A stretch of 64,000 bases of DNA from positions 1 to 64,000 of the forward strand of contig NZ_RBIR01000006.1 of assembly GCF_003634095.1 (NCBI RefSeq), in the 5' to 3' direction. This DNA comes from Arthrobacter oryzae (lineage in GTDB: Bacteria; Actinomycetota; Actinomycetes; Actinomycetales; Micrococcaceae). Position numbers and translations under genes: made by a program. This document shows, one piece after another, positions 25,620 to 34,652 of the stretch. The notes under the pieces are model-generated. The model worked only from the letters and a program-made list of their open reading frames with translations, made no database searches and had not been told where the DNA came from. Each line of letters begins with the position of its first letter. Position 1 is the first letter of the stretch.

Positions 25620-27407
25620 GTGACAGAGACACTTTTCGGCGGACCCACGCTGCCCCCCGCATATCCCGAGCGGGCCGCCTGGGGCACCGCCCCGAAGCTG
25701 CGCGCCTGGCAGCAGGAGGCGCTGGACAGCTACTTCAGCACCCAGCCCAAGGATTTCCTTGCCGTCGCCACCCCCGGCGCCGGCAAGACCACCTTCGCGC
25801 TGCGGGTGGCGTCCATGCTCATCGAGGCCGGCGTGGTCAACCGCGTGACCATCGTGGCGCCCACCGACCACCTGAAGCGACAGTGGGCCGACGCGGCCGC
25901 CCGGGTGGGCATCGCGATCGATCCGAACTTCAAGAACGCCGACGGCCAGCACGGCCGCGGGTTCATCGGCGTCGCCGTGACGTACGCGCAGGTGGCCAGC
26001 AAGCCCATGCTGCACCGGGCCAAGACCGAGGCCGCCCGCACGCTGGTGATCCTGGACGAGATCCACCACGGCGGCGAGGCGCTGTCCTGGGGCGACGGCC
26101 TGCGCGAGGCGTTCGACCCCGCGGCCCGCCGGCTGTCCCTGACCGGCACCCCTTTCCGCTCTGACACGTCGCCCATCCCGTTTGTGGAGTACACCGAGGA
26201 CCGCGACGGCATCCGGCGCTCCAAGGCCGACTACACCTACGGCTACGGCAAGGCCCTGCGGGACCACGTGGTCCGCCCGGTCATGTTCATGGCCTATTCC
26301 GGCCAGATGCGCTGGCGCACGAGTGCCGGCGACGAAATGGCAGCCTCGCTCGGCGAGTCGGCCGTCACGAAGGACATCACGTCGCAGGCGTGGCGGACCG
26401 CGCTGAACCCGGCCGGCGAATGGATCCCCGCGGTCCTCGCCGGGGCGGACAAGCGTCTCAGCGAGGTCCGGCGCAGCGTCCCCGATGCCGGCGGCCTGGT
26501 CATTGCTACCGACCACGAGGACGCCCGCGCCTACGCCGGGCAGCTGAAGCGGATCACCGGCGAATCGCCCACCGTCATCCTCTCCGACGACGCCAAGGCC
26601 TCCAGCAAGATCGAGGAGTTCACCGCCAGCGAGAAGCGCTGGATGGTGGCCGTACGGATGGTCTCCGAAGGCGTGGACGTTCCGCGCCTGTCGGTCGGGG
26701 TCTATGCGACCTCGACGTCCACCCCGCTGTTCTTCGCCCAGGCCGTGGGCCGCTTCGTGCGTGCCCGTAAGCGCGGCGAGACGGCGTCGGTCTTCCTGCC
26801 CTCGGTGCCGCAGCTGATGGCGCTGGCCAACTCCATGGAGGCCGAGCGCGACCACGCCCTGGACCGCCCGGAGAAGGAAGACAGCGACGGGCTGTTCAAC
26901 CCCGAGGACTCGCTCATGGACGAGGCCAACCGCGAGGAAAAGGCCTCCGATTCACTCATGAAGGGAAAGTTCGAGGCCCTCGACTCCCAGGCGTCCTTCG
27001 ACCGCGTGCTCTTCGACGGCGGCGAGTTCGGCACCGGCGGCGAGGTGGGCTCGGAGGATGAGCTCGACTTCCTCGGAATCCCCGGACTGCTTGACGCCGA
27101 CCAGGTCGGCACGCTGCTGCGCCAGCGCCAGCACGATCAGCTCAACCGCAAGAACAGGCGCGCCCCGCAGGCGGCGGCACCCGAGGCGGCGGCCACCGCC
27201 GTCCCCGACCACCGGATGCTCATGGACCTGCGCACCGAACTGGCCAAGAACGTCGCGGCGTGGTCCGCCCGGACCGGGACCCCGCACGGGGTGATCCACA
27301 CCAAACTCCGCACCGTCTGTGGGGGACCGCCCGTCGCCCAGGCCAACGAGGAGCAGCTGCAGACCCGTCTGCGGAAGCTGCAGGACTGGTTCATCGGCCG
27401 GAAGTAG
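25620..27407 (+). CDS. SF2 DEAD/DEAH-box helicase of unknown role
   Basis: 595 residues from GTG 25620, chosen because GGAGGG is 7 nt upstream; earlier in-frame starts (25572, 25605) lack a site. RecA-like domain 1: Q-rich LRAWQQEALDSY, Walker A TPGAGKT (51-57), LDEIHH (DExH, 145-150) and SLTGTPFRSD (motif III). Domain 2: GGLVIATDHEDARAYAGQLK, MVSEGVDVPRLSVGVYATSTSTPLFFAQAVGRFVRARKRGE (motifs V-VI). The C-terminal 200 residues are acidic and helical with a final VRTELAKNVAAWSARTGTPHGVIHTKLR-like segment. Resembles the UvrB/ComFA-type arm of SF2 but is a distinct, widely conserved actinobacterial protein whose function is not established. Confidence 0.9.
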   Translation: MTETLFGGPTLPPAYPERAAWGTAPKLRAWQQEALDSYFSTQPKDFLAVATPGAGKTTFALRVASMLIEAGVVNRVTIVAPTDHLKRQWADAAARVGIAIDPNFKNADGQHGRGFIGVAVTYAQVASKPMLHRAKTEAARTLVILDEIHHGGEALSWGDGLREAFDPAARRLSLTGTPFRSDTSPIPFVEYTEDRDGIRRSKADYTYGYGKALRDHVVRPVMFMAYSGQMRWRTSAGDEMAASLGESAVTKDITSQAWRTALNPAGEWIPAVLAGADKRLSEVRRSVPDAGGLVIATDHEDARAYAGQLKRITGESPTVILSDDAKASSKIEEFTASEKRWMVAVRMVSEGVDVPRLSVGVYATSTSTPLFFAQAVGRFVRARKRGETASVFLPSVPQLMALANSMEAERDHALDRPEKEDSDGLFNPEDSLMDEANREEKASDSLMKGKFEALDSQASFDRVLFDGGEFGTGGEVGSEDELDFLGIPGLLDADQVGTLLRQRQHDQLNRKNRRAPQAAAPEAAATAVPDHRMLMDLRTELAKNVAAWSARTGTPHGVIHTKLRTVCGGPPVAQANEEQLQTRLRKLQDWFIGRK

Positions 27408-27447
27408 CCGCCGGCACAACGGCGTTTGGTGACCGGCGCCGGAATGC

Positions 27448-27502
27448 CACACAGGAAAGGGACCCGGCGAGTTCACGACCCGCCTGGTCCCTTTCCTGTG
27501 TG
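27448..27502. terminator. Hairpin between convergent helicase and lipoprotein genes
   Basis: CACACAGGAAAGGGACC (27448-27464) and GGTCCCTTTCCTGTGTG (27486-27502) form a perfect 17-bp stem with a 21-nt loop. Positioned after the helicase stop (27407) and just downstream of the minus-strand lipoprotein gene (27522); can act in both directions. Confidence 0.75.
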
Positions 27503-27521
27503 CGCGGTTTCCGGTGCGGCC

Positions 27522-27872
27522 CTACTGGCCGCCGCTGCCGCAAATCTGGCCGTAGGTCTGGCCCGCCTGCGTGTAGCCGGCCTTCATGTTGGCGAGCTTG
27601 GCCGTGTCCGGGTTGGGCTTGGCCGACTCGTCGAAGTACTCGATGATGGTCTGCAGCGGAGCCCGGAGGTCATCGGATGCCGCCGCCTTGATGGGCCGGA
27701 GCTGGTTGGCCACGCGGGTCATGCCGGCCTTGTCCGACGTGGCTGACTGGGCGGAGACCACGGTCTTGACCCGGGCGCAGGTTTCCGCATTGCTCAGCTG
27801 CGGCGAGGCCGAACAGCCGGCGGCGCCAAGGAGCGCTCCGGCGGCAATGAGAACGGTCAGGGTCTTCTTCAT
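27522..27872 (-). CDS. Small putative lipoprotein
   Basis: 116 residues. MKKTLTVLIAAGALLGAAGC is a signal peptide with a lipobox-like AAGC and C20 as the likely lipidated residue, although the -3 position is Ala rather than Leu. The mature part (SASPQLSNAETCARVKTVVSAQSATSDKAGMTRVANQLRPIKAAASDDLRAPLQTIIEYF) looks like a short helical bundle, with a C-terminal CGSGGQ that could form a disulfide with the ETC cysteine. I do not recognise a functional family. It stands alone between the terminator and pncA, same strand as pncA. Confidence 0.7.
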   Translation of the reverse strand: MKKTLTVLIAAGALLGAAGCSASPQLSNAETCARVKTVVSAQSATSDKAGMTRVANQLRPIKAAASDDLRAPLQTIIEYFDESAKPNPDTAKLANMKAGYTQAGQTYGQICGSGGQ

Positions 27873-27956
27873 GGTGTACTCCGGGGTTTTACGTGTCGGT
27901 CAAAATGGCAAGACTGGCGGTACGGCAAGGATTTCGAGTCTACTGCCGCGGCGGCC

Positions 27957-28619
27957 TCAAAGGACATCGACGCCGCCAAGCTCCATCTCTGCCACGGCGT
28001 CGTCGAGGTCTTCGGCGATTCCCACCGTCAAACCGCGCAGCACCGTCACGGAGTAGCCGGCCTGGACGGCATCCAGGGCGGTCGCCTTGACGCAGTAGTC
28101 CGTGGCGATCCCCACCACCACGATATCCTCGACGTCGTGGCTCTGCAGCCAGTCATCGAGTCCGATCGCATCCTCGCCGGCGGCGGCACCTTCCGCGTCC
28201 TCGGCGTCGGACCCGGCGTCGGATCCGGCGACAGGCATGGCGCCGGGCTTCCGGTCGCCGGTGGGGACGTCGTCGTCAGGGGCCAGGAGGCCTTCAAACC
28301 CGGAGTACGCCGCGGCGAACCGGCCCTTGCGGAAGTACGCCTGGATGTACTCGGGATCCAGATCGGGGTGCAGCTCGGCCCCGCGGGTTCGCGCCACGCA
28401 ATGCGGCGGCCAGCTCTCCACAAAGTCGGGCTCGTCCGAGAAATGCGCTCCCGGATCGATGTGCCAGTCCTGGGTGGCCACGATGTGGTCGAACTGGCCG
28501 TGGTGCGCGTCAACGTATTCGCTGATCTCGCCGGCGAGGGCGGCGCCGCCGACGACGGGCAGGGCACCGCCCTCACAGAAATCGTTTTGGACGTCAACGA
28601 TGATCAGGGCGCGGGACAT
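27957..28619 (-). CDS. pncA: Nicotinamidase
   Basis: 220 residues; hydrolyses nicotinamide to nicotinate plus ammonia in the NAD salvage route. Catalytic triad D9 (VDVQNDF), K98 (AYFRKGRF) and C176 (GIATDYCVKAT); metal ligands D51, H53, H59 and H73 (TQDWHIDPGAHF, PPHC). A low-complexity insert of about 35 residues (GDRKPGAMPVAGSDAGSDAEDAEG...) lies between strand regions and is not in shorter homologues. The ATG directly follows the TAA of pncB, so pncB-pncA form one operon. PncA of this family also activates pyrazinamide in mycobacteria. Confidence 0.95.
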   Translation of the reverse strand: MSRALIIVDVQNDFCEGGALPVVGGAALAGEISEYVDAHHGQFDHIVATQDWHIDPGAHFSDEPDFVESWPPHCVARTRGAELHPDLDPEYIQAYFRKGRFAAAYSGFEGLLAPDDDVPTGDRKPGAMPVAGSDAGSDAEDAEGAAAGEDAIGLDDWLQSHDVEDIVVVGIATDYCVKATALDAVQAGYSVTVLRGLTVGIAEDLDDAVAEMELGGVDVL

Positions 28620-29948
28620 TTAGTCCTCCTCGTAGATGGTGGGGATGGCAGCCTCGCCGCGCTGCAGCCGGTTCACTACCGCGGGGAGCTCCTTCATGGT
28701 CTCCGCGTGGCGCCGGCGGGCGCGCTGGACGCCCTCCGATCCGGTCCACCCGGGCAGGAGCTCGCCGTTCTTGACGAACTGCTGCAGCAGCGGGCGGTCG
28801 TTGCCGTCGTCCTCCGGGTGATGGCCGACGCCCACGATCTCGGCGGTGGCTGTTCCGCGCTCGTTGAGCTTGCGCAGCGCGTACTTGCGGCCGCCCTTGC
28901 TGGCCTTGTTCTTGGCGGCCTTGGCGACCGGGCTGAACTCGCCGGAATCGTCGGTGCGGCTGACGAGCTTGTAGACCATGCTCGCCGTCGGGGCGCCGGA
29001 ACCGGTCACCAGCGAGGTGCCCACGCCGTAAGAGTCCACCGGCGCGGACTGCAGGGCCGCGATGGCGAATTCGTCGAGATCGGAGGTCACCACAATCTTC
29101 GTGCGGTCATTGCCGAGCTCGTCGAGCAACTGCCGGACCCACTGGGCCTGGGCCACCAGATCACCGGAGTCCAGCCTGACGGCGCCCAGCCGGTCGCCGG
29201 CGAGGTCGACGGCGGTGCGGACGGCCGTTTCGACGTCGTACGTGTCCACCAGGAGCGAGGTTTCCGGTCCGAAGGCGGCAATCTGGGCCTCGAAGGCCTC
29301 CCGCTCGGTGTCATGCAGCAGGGTGAAGGAATGGGCGGCCGTGCCCACCGTCTTCAGCCCGTAGCGCAATCCGGCCTCCAGGTTGGAGGTGCTGTCGAAC
29401 CCGGCGATGACCGCGGCCCGGGCTGCAGCAACGGCTGACTCCTCGTGGGTGCGCCGGGACCCCATCTCGATGCACGGGCGGCTTCCGGCCGCGGAGATCA
29501 TCCGGGAGGCGGCCGAGGCGATCGCGCAGTCATGGTTGAGCACGGAGAGCAGGTACGTCTCCAGGATGCAGGCCTCGGCAAACGTGGACTCCACGATCAG
29601 TACCGGGGAGTTCGGGAAGTACGCTTCACCCTCCGGATACCCCCAGATGTCGCCGGAGAAGCTGTAATCGGCCAGGTACTCGAGCGTCTGGTCGTTGACC
29701 ACTTTGGTGCGGCGCAGGTAGTCCAGCTCCTGTTCGCCGAAGCGGAAGTTCGTGATGCCCTCCAGCAGGCGGCCGGTGCCGGCCACGATCCCGTAGCGCC
29801 GCCCGTCCGGAAGCCGCCGGGCAAAGGCCTCGAAGACCGATTTCCGGTGCGCGGCGCCGGACTGCAAAGCACCCTGCAGCATGGTCAACTCGTAGTGGTC
29901 GGTGTACAGGGACGTGCGGGGACGGTCCCAGCCAGCTGAGGTACTCAC
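28620..29948 (-). CDS. pncB: Nicotinate phosphoribosyltransferase
   Basis: 442 residues from GTG 29948; makes nicotinate mononucleotide from nicotinate and PRPP, using product of the downstream pncA. Family landmarks: SLYTDHYELTMLQGAL at the N-terminus, EMGSRRTHEESAVAAARAAVIAGFDSTSNL, GLKTVGTAAHSF with the phosphorylatable histidine, AVRLDSGDL and VTSDLDEFAI, and YGVGTSLVTGSGAPTASMVYKLV for phosphoribosyl binding. TAGAGT (29960-29955, minus strand) sits 6 nt before the start, indicating a leaderless transcript. Beyond it lie three 59-bp repeats, then clpS in the opposite direction, the same pncB1/clpS neighbourhood as Mycobacterium. Confidence 0.96.
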   Translation of the reverse strand: MSTSAGWDRPRTSLYTDHYELTMLQGALQSGAAHRKSVFEAFARRLPDGRRYGIVAGTGRLLEGITNFRFGEQELDYLRRTKVVNDQTLEYLADYSFSGDIWGYPEGEAYFPNSPVLIVESTFAEACILETYLLSVLNHDCAIASAASRMISAAGSRPCIEMGSRRTHEESAVAAARAAVIAGFDSTSNLEAGLRYGLKTVGTAAHSFTLLHDTEREAFEAQIAAFGPETSLLVDTYDVETAVRTAVDLAGDRLGAVRLDSGDLVAQAQWVRQLLDELGNDRTKIVVTSDLDEFAIAALQSAPVDSYGVGTSLVTGSGAPTASMVYKLVSRTDDSGEFSPVAKAAKNKASKGGRKYALRKLNERGTATAEIVGVGHHPEDDGNDRPLLQQFVKNGELLPGWTGSEGVQRARRRHAETMKELPAVVNRLQRGEAAIPTIYEED

Positions 29949-29964
29949 AAATTCACTCTAGTCC

Positions 29965-30141
29965 CCACCGGCTCCCTCGTCTCGCTTCGCTTCCCCGTGG
30001 GGCCCTCGCCGGCGTGGGCCCACCCACCGGCTCCCTCGTCTCGCTTCGCTTCGCCGTGGGGCCCTCGCCGGCGTGGGCCCACCCACCGGCTCCCTCGTCT
30101 CGCTTCGCTTCGCCGTGGGGCCCTCGCCGGCGTGGGCCCAG
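29965..30141. repeat. Three tandem copies of a 59-bp GC-rich unit
   Basis: Period 59 bp: copies at about 29965-30023, 30024-30082 and 30083-30141, nearly identical (one C/G difference in copy 1). Each unit contains CTCGTCTCGCTTCGCTTC, GGGGCCCTCGCCGGCG and the palindrome GTGGGCCCAC. The array fills the space between the pncB -10 box and the clpS -10 box, so the upstream promoter parts of both genes lie in repeat DNA. Confidence 0.92.
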
Positions 30142-30161
30142 CATCCCCATAGAATGGACAG

Positions 30162-30527
30162 ATGACCCTCAGCGTTGCCCTCGGCCCGGACACACGGGAG
30201 AGCACCCAGACAGGAACAGCGACGTCCACCGACGTCCTGACCGCCCCGGACATCCCATGGAACCTCGTGATCTGGAACGATCCCGTGAACCTGATGAGCT
30301 ACGTCAGCTACGTTTTCCGCAGCTATTTCGGGTACTCGGAGACCAAGGCCAACAAGCTCATGATGGAGGTCCACAAGAAGGGCCGCTCGATCGTGGCGCA
30401 CGGCAGCAAGGAACAGGTGGAGCAGCACGCCGTAGCCATGCACGGCTACGGCCTCTGGGCGACGGTGGAAAAAGCCACCGGCGGCAACGGGAGCGGCTCG
30501 GGCAAAGGCAAAGGAAAACGTGGCTAA
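30162..30527 (+). CDS. clpS: ATP-dependent Clp protease adaptor ClpS
   Basis: 121 residues. Delivers N-degron substrates to the ClpC/ClpA unfoldase. The core DIPWNLVIWNDPVNLMSYVSYVFRSYFGYSETKANKLMMEVHKKGRSIVAHGSKEQVEQHAVAMHGYGLWATVEK has the N-terminal-residue pocket motif NDP-x-N-x-M and the HxxG-type loop. A 30-residue flexible head and a Gly/Lys-rich tail are variable. TAGAAT (30150-30155) is 6 nt before ATG 30162, so the mRNA is probably leaderless. DUF2017 starts 8 bp before its stop. Confidence 0.95.
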   Translation: MTLSVALGPDTRESTQTGTATSTDVLTAPDIPWNLVIWNDPVNLMSYVSYVFRSYFGYSETKANKLMMEVHKKGRSIVAHGSKEQVEQHAVAMHGYGLWATVEKATGGNGSGSGKGKGKRG

Positions 30528-31086
30528 GGCATTCAAATACGGGCACAAGGGCATCCGAGGCCATCTGGAGCCGGCAGAGCGGGAACTGCTGCGCAGCTTG
30601 TTTGACGACGTCATCTCCATGCTCGAGCCCGAGGAACGCGCCGACGAGGATCCGCTGGCCGCCCTGGTCGGCCTGGACACCAAGGCCCGCGAGCCCTCGG
30701 ACCGCGCCCTGCGCCGGCTGCTGCCGAATGTGATGAAGAACGACGACGCCGCCTCCCTGGAGTTCCGCCGCTACACCGAGCGGTCGCTGCGCGAAGGCAA
30801 GATCGGTGCGCTGAAGGCTGCCGCCTTGAGCCTGGACCGGGAGGACCTCGTGCTGGCCCCGGCCGACGCGAGGCACTGGGCCACCGCGCTCAACGACGTC
30901 CGGCTGGTGCTGGCCGAACGCCTCGACATCCGCGACGACGCCGACGCCGACAACGTCCACCTTATGCAGGACTGGTCCGAGGCCGAGGATGTCGAAAGCT
31001 ACCTCGCCCTCGTGTACAACTTCACCACCTGGCTGCAGGAGTCACTGGTCCAGGCCATGGTGCACTCCCTGGATGCCCGGCGCTAA
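30520..31086 (+). CDS. DUF2017 protein, ClpS partner gene
   Basis: 188 residues from GTG 30520, overlapping clpS by 8 bp. Mostly helical, acidic: LEPAERELLRSLFDDVISMLE, DPLAALVGLDTKAREPSDRALRRLLPNVMKNDDAASLEFRRYTERSLREGKIGAL, ARHWATALNDVRLVLAERLDI, YLALVYNFTTWLQESLVQAM. This is the family encoded beside clpS throughout actinobacteria (Rv1332 in M. tuberculosis). Function unknown; strict coupling to clpS suggests a role in proteolysis or its control. Confidence 0.88.
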   Translation: MAKAFKYGHKGIRGHLEPAERELLRSLFDDVISMLEPEERADEDPLAALVGLDTKAREPSDRALRRLLPNVMKNDDAASLEFRRYTERSLREGKIGALKAAALSLDREDLVLAPADARHWATALNDVRLVLAERLDIRDDADADNVHLMQDWSEAEDVESYLALVYNFTTWLQESLVQAMVHSLDARR

Positions 31087-31171
31087 GCGCGGGGATGTGA
31101 CTTAGGAGACACGAGTTGCGCGCCACAATGTGATGGCCGGGCCGCTGGCGTTGTCCTATCCTCGAATAATC

Positions 31172-32224
31172 ATGACTTCAGCATCAAGTACGGAACCGGC
31201 AGCGGCTGCTGCGGACACCCCAGCGAGCAGCACCGCAACCGTCCCGGCGGGCGCCGGACCGGCATCGGGTCTGGGATCGCGGCCCATTGGGGTCTTCGAT
31301 TCCGGCGTCGGCGGCCTCACCGTGGCCCGGTCGATCATCGACCAGCTGCCCAACGAATCCATCCTCTACGTCGGCGACACCGCGCACGGCCCCTACGGGC
31401 CGCTTCCCATCGCCGAAGTCCGCGCGAATGCCCTCGGCGTCATGGACGAGCTCGTGGATTCCGGCGTGAAGCTGCTGACCATTGCCTGCAACTCCGCCTC
31501 CGCCGCCGTGCTCCGCGACGCCCGCGAACGCTACACGGCCCGGTACGGGATTCCCGTGATCGAAGTCATCCAGCCGGCGGTCCGGCGCGCCGTCGCGGCC
31601 ACGCGCACGGGCAGGGTGGGCGTGATCGGCACCTCGGCCACGGTGGGCTCGCGCGCCTACGAGGACACCTTCGCGGCGGCCCCGGACCTGGAGATCACCT
31701 CCGTGGCCTGCCCGGCGTTCGTGGCCTACGTGGAGGCCGGCATCACCACCGGGCCGGAGCTGCTCGCCGTCGCCCGGGAGTACCTGGCGCCGCTCATAGC
31801 CGCCGGGGTGGACACCGTGGTGCTCGGCTGCACCCACTACCCCCTGCTCACCGGCGTGATCTCCTTCGTCATGGGCGAGGACGTCACGCTGGTCTCCAGC
31901 GCCGAGGAGACGGCAAAGGACGTCTACCGGGCGCTGGCGTCCCGGGGTCTGGAACGTACGGACGCCGCGGCACCGGAGCACAACTTCATCGCCACCGGCG
32001 ACGCCGCCCAGTTTGAGCACCTCGCCCGGCGGTTCCTTGGCCCCGAGGTCCTCAGCGTCCGCCACGTGGACCACGTCGCGGCGCAGTACCCCACCGGCAG
32101 CCTCGCCCGGATCACCCCGGAGATGATCGCCGCCGCCCAGTCCGCCGCCGCGCAGGCCGGTGCGGGCAGGCCGCGGATCTCCAACTTCGTGGGCGGATCC
32201 GCGGGCGGGGGAGCACGGCTGTGA
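31172..32224 (+). CDS. murI: Glutamate racemase
   Basis: 350 residues from ATG 31172. Supplies D-glutamate for peptidoglycan. Two catalytic cysteines are present, C116 in TIACNSASA and C230 in [10 protein letters not shown], with the [16 protein letters not shown] and GDTAHGPYG motifs. A low-complexity N-terminal extension of about 36 residues (Ala/Thr/Ser-rich) and a tail rich in Ala/Gly are beyond the usual roughly 270 residues. Followed with a 4-bp overlap by the MBL phosphodiesterase gene, then rph and rdgB, the same order as Rv1338-Rv1341. Confidence 0.95.
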   Translation: MTSASSTEPAAAAADTPASSTATVPAGAGPASGLGSRPIGVFDSGVGGLTVARSIIDQLPNESILYVGDTAHGPYGPLPIAEVRANALGVMDELVDSGVKLLTIACNSASAAVLRDARERYTARYGIPVIEVIQPAVRRAVAATRTGRVGVIGTSATVGSRAYEDTFAAAPDLEITSVACPAFVAYVEAGITTGPELLAVAREYLAPLIAAGVDTVVLGCTHYPLLTGVISFVMGEDVTLVSSAEETAKDVYRALASRGLERTDAAAPEHNFIATGDAAQFEHLARRFLGPEVLSVRHVDHVAAQYPTGSLARITPEMIAAAQSAAAQAGAGRPRISNFVGGSAGGGARL

Positions 32225-33018
32225 GGCTGACCATCGTGGGCTGTACCGGGTCGTTCCCGGGGCCCGGCTCACCGGCGTCGTGCTATCTGCTGACCGCCAC
32301 CGACGGCGAGCGGACCTGGAAGATCGTCCTGGACATCGGCAGCGGGGCGCTCGGCGCCATCCAGCGCTACACGGACCTGGAGGACATCGACGCCATCTTC
32401 CTCACCCACCTGCACCCGGACCATTGCATGGACCTGTGCGGCTTGCACGTTGCCGTGCGCTGGAAGCCCGGCGGCTGGGGACGCGGCAGGATTCCGGTGT
32501 GGGGCCCCGCCGCGACCGCGGACCGGATGGCCACCGCCTACGGCCTGGACCTGGACCCGGGGATGCACGAGGAATTCGACTTCAGCAACTGGTCCGAGCG
32601 CAAGCCGGTGACCATGGGCCCGTTCACGGTCACCCCGTATGCCGTCAACCACCCGGTGGAGGAGGCATACGCGCTCCGCGTGGAGGTCACTGAGCCGGAC
32701 AAGGACGGCAACCCGGTCACCCGGGTGCTCAGCTATTCGGGCGACACCGACTCCTGCGCCGGCCTGGAGGACGCCGCCCGCGACGCCGACCTCTTCCTTT
32801 GCGAGGCGGCTTTCGAGGAAGGCCGCGACGACGGGATCAAGGACGTGCACCTGACCGGGAAGCGGGCAGGGGAGGCCGCCGTCGCCGCGGGCGCGCGGCG
32901 GCTGCTGCTGACGCACATTCCCGTCTGGACATCCCCGACCACCGTCATGGCCGAGGCGAAGGAAGTCTTCGGCAAGGACGTGGCCGTCGCCGTCGCCGGC
33001 GTGCACTACACCGTTTAA
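32221..33018 (+). CDS. Metallo-beta-lactamase-fold cyclic nucleotide phosphodiesterase (Rv1339-like)
   Basis: 265 residues from GTG 32221. MBL-fold metal motif [10 protein letters not shown] (H63-x-H65-x-D67-H68), then [23 protein letters not shown] with the bridging Asp, and [14 protein letters not shown]. It is the orthologue by position and motif of M. tuberculosis Rv1339, reported as an atypical class II cAMP phosphodiesterase, rather than RNase Z. The [17 protein letters not shown] head is typical. Tight coupling to murI and proximity to rph and rdgB puts cyclic-nucleotide turnover with cell-wall and nucleotide housekeeping; actual substrate here is inferred. Confidence 0.85.
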   Translation: MRLTIVGCTGSFPGPGSPASCYLLTATDGERTWKIVLDIGSGALGAIQRYTDLEDIDAIFLTHLHPDHCMDLCGLHVAVRWKPGGWGRGRIPVWGPAATADRMATAYGLDLDPGMHEEFDFSNWSERKPVTMGPFTVTPYAVNHPVEEAYALRVEVTEPDKDGNPVTRVLSYSGDTDSCAGLEDAARDADLFLCEAAFEEGRDDGIKDVHLTGKRAGEAAVAAGARRLLLTHIPVWTSPTTVMAEAKEVFGKDVAVAVAGVHYTV

Positions 33019-33106
33019 CAGCCACCGTTTAGGCCGGAACGTCCGGCCGGAAGTCTCGGGCCCTGCCCGGCGCTGGCCGGGCCGGGGGAGTCGATAAGCT
33101 AAAGGC

Positions 33107-33865
33107 ATGACTTCCCAAGCTCCTTCTGTCCCCGTCATCCGCGCCGACGGCCGCGCCACCGACCAGCTGCGTCCGATCAGCATCACCCGCGGCTGGTCCA
33201 AGCAGGCCGAAGGATCGGCCCTGATCGAATTCGGCAACACCCGCGTCCTGTGCACGGCCTCCCTGACGGAGGGCGTCCCGCGCTGGCTCAAGGGCGAGGG
33301 CCGCGGCTGGGTGACCGCGGAGTACGCCATGCTGCCGCGGGCCACGAACACCCGGTCCGACCGTGAGTCCGTCAAGGGCAAGATCGGCGGCCGCACGCAC
33401 GAGATCTCCCGGCTGATCGGGCGCTCGCTGCGTTCGATCATCGACACCAAGGCCCTCGGCGAGATCACGATCGTGCTGGACTGCGATGTCCTGCAGGCCG
33501 ACGGCGGCACCCGCACCGCGGCCATCACCGGCGCCTACGTGGCCCTGGCGGACGCCATCCGCTTTGCCCGCGAGAAGAAGATGATCGCCAAGAACGCCCA
33601 GCCGCTCATCGACACCATCGCCGCGGTATCCGTCGGCATCATTGACGGCGTGCCGATGCTCGACCTGCCCTACGTCGAAGACGTGCGGGCAGAGACGGAC
33701 ATGAACGTCGTGGTGACCGGCTCCGGAAAGTTCGTGGAAGTCCAGGGCACCGCCGAGGGCGCGCCCTTCGACCGCGACGAGCTGAACCAGCTGCTCGACC
33801 TGGCCCTGCTGGGCACGGAGCAGCTCGCCGCCATCCAGCGCGATACCCTGGCCGAAGCCCCGTGA
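33107..33865 (+). CDS. rph: Ribonuclease PH
   Basis: 252 residues. Phosphorolytic 3' exoribonuclease that trims tRNA precursors. [102 protein letters not shown] and [33 protein letters not shown] are all family signatures, including the phosphate-binding and active-site regions. TAAGCT (33095-33100) is 6 nt before ATG 33107, so it may have its own leaderless transcript despite lying in the murI cluster. The rdgB start overlaps its stop by 4 bp. Confidence 0.97.
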   Translation: MTSQAPSVPVIRADGRATDQLRPISITRGWSKQAEGSALIEFGNTRVLCTASLTEGVPRWLKGEGRGWVTAEYAMLPRATNTRSDRESVKGKIGGRTHEISRLIGRSLRSIIDTKALGEITIVLDCDVLQADGGTRTAAITGAYVALADAIRFAREKKMIAKNAQPLIDTIAAVSVGIIDGVPMLDLPYVEDVRAETDMNVVVTGSGKFVEVQGTAEGAPFDRDELNQLLDLALLGTEQLAAIQRDTLAEAP

Positions 33866-34554
33866 CGGAGGCTCCGGGCGAGGGAGCGCCGGTGGCCGGC
33901 AGCTCTGCCGCCGGCGGGCCCGCGCCCCGGCTGGTCCTCGCCACCCACAACAAGGGCAAGCTCCGGGAACTCCGGGAGCTGCTGCGCGGCCAGGTGCCCG
34001 GGCTCGACGTCGACACCCAGGTGGTGGACGCCGGCGCCGTCGGTGCCCCCGACGTCGCCGAGACCGGCGTGACCTTCGCCGAAAACTCGCTTCTGAAAGC
34101 GCGGGCCGTGGCGGAAGCCACCGGGCTCGTGGCGATCGCCGACGACTCCGGGCTTTCCGTGGACGTGCTGGGAGGCGCACCCGGGATCTTCTCGGCGCGC
34201 TGGTCCGGCCGGCACGGCGACGACGCCGCGAACCTGCAGCTGCTGCTGGCCCAGCTGGCCGACGTCCCGGACGGGTACCGCGGGGCCGCATTCGTCTGCG
34301 CCGCGGCGCTGGCCGTGCCCGCGTCGCCAGCCGGGGACGGCCGGGAAGTGGTGGAATACGGGCAGCTGGAAGGGGTCCTTCTGCGGGAGCCGCGCGGGGA
34401 AGGCGGCTTCGGCTACGACCCCGTGCTGCAGCCCAGCGGGCTGGAGCGCAGCTGCGCCGAGCTTGAGCCCGAGGAGAAGAACGCCATCAGCCACCGGGGC
34501 CACGCGTTCCGGGCGCTGCTTCCGGCCATCGTCGAGGCCCTGGCCGGGACGTAG
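33862..34554 (+). CDS. rdgB: Non-canonical purine NTP pyrophosphatase (ITPase/XTPase)
   Basis: 230 residues from GTG 33862. Removes ITP, dITP and XTP from the nucleotide pool. Substrate loop [16 protein letters not shown], metal-binding [37 protein letters not shown] and [18 protein letters not shown] are intact. The N-terminal 22 residues are a Gly/Ala-rich extension. Last gene of the murI cluster, followed by a strong hairpin terminator. Confidence 0.96.
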   Translation: MTEAPGEGAPVAGSSAAGGPAPRLVLATHNKGKLRELRELLRGQVPGLDVDTQVVDAGAVGAPDVAETGVTFAENSLLKARAVAEATGLVAIADDSGLSVDVLGGAPGIFSARWSGRHGDDAANLQLLLAQLADVPDGYRGAAFVCAAALAVPASPAGDGREVVEYGQLEGVLLREPRGEGGFGYDPVLQPSGLERSCAELEPEEKNAISHRGHAFRALLPAIVEALAGT

Positions 34555-34582
34555 GCCGCCGGAGCACGCCCTGTGCCTGACG

Positions 34583-34619
34583 CAAGGAAGGCGCCCCACA
34601 CGGTGGGGCGCCTTCCTTG
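34583..34619. terminator. Strong bidirectional terminator rdgB/dedA
   Basis: CAAGGAAGGCGCCCCA (34583-34598) pairs with TGGGGCGCCTTCCTTG (34604-34619), a perfect 16-bp stem with a 5-nt loop, followed by TTT on the plus strand. Lies between the convergent rdgB and DedA genes. Confidence 0.88.
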
Positions 34620-34652
34620 TTTAAAGCGTCTATCGCGCTGTCACGGCAGCAC

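Noticed and set aside
29965..30141. CRISPR array
   Set aside because: The three units are contiguous 59-bp copies with no unique spacers and there are no cas genes.
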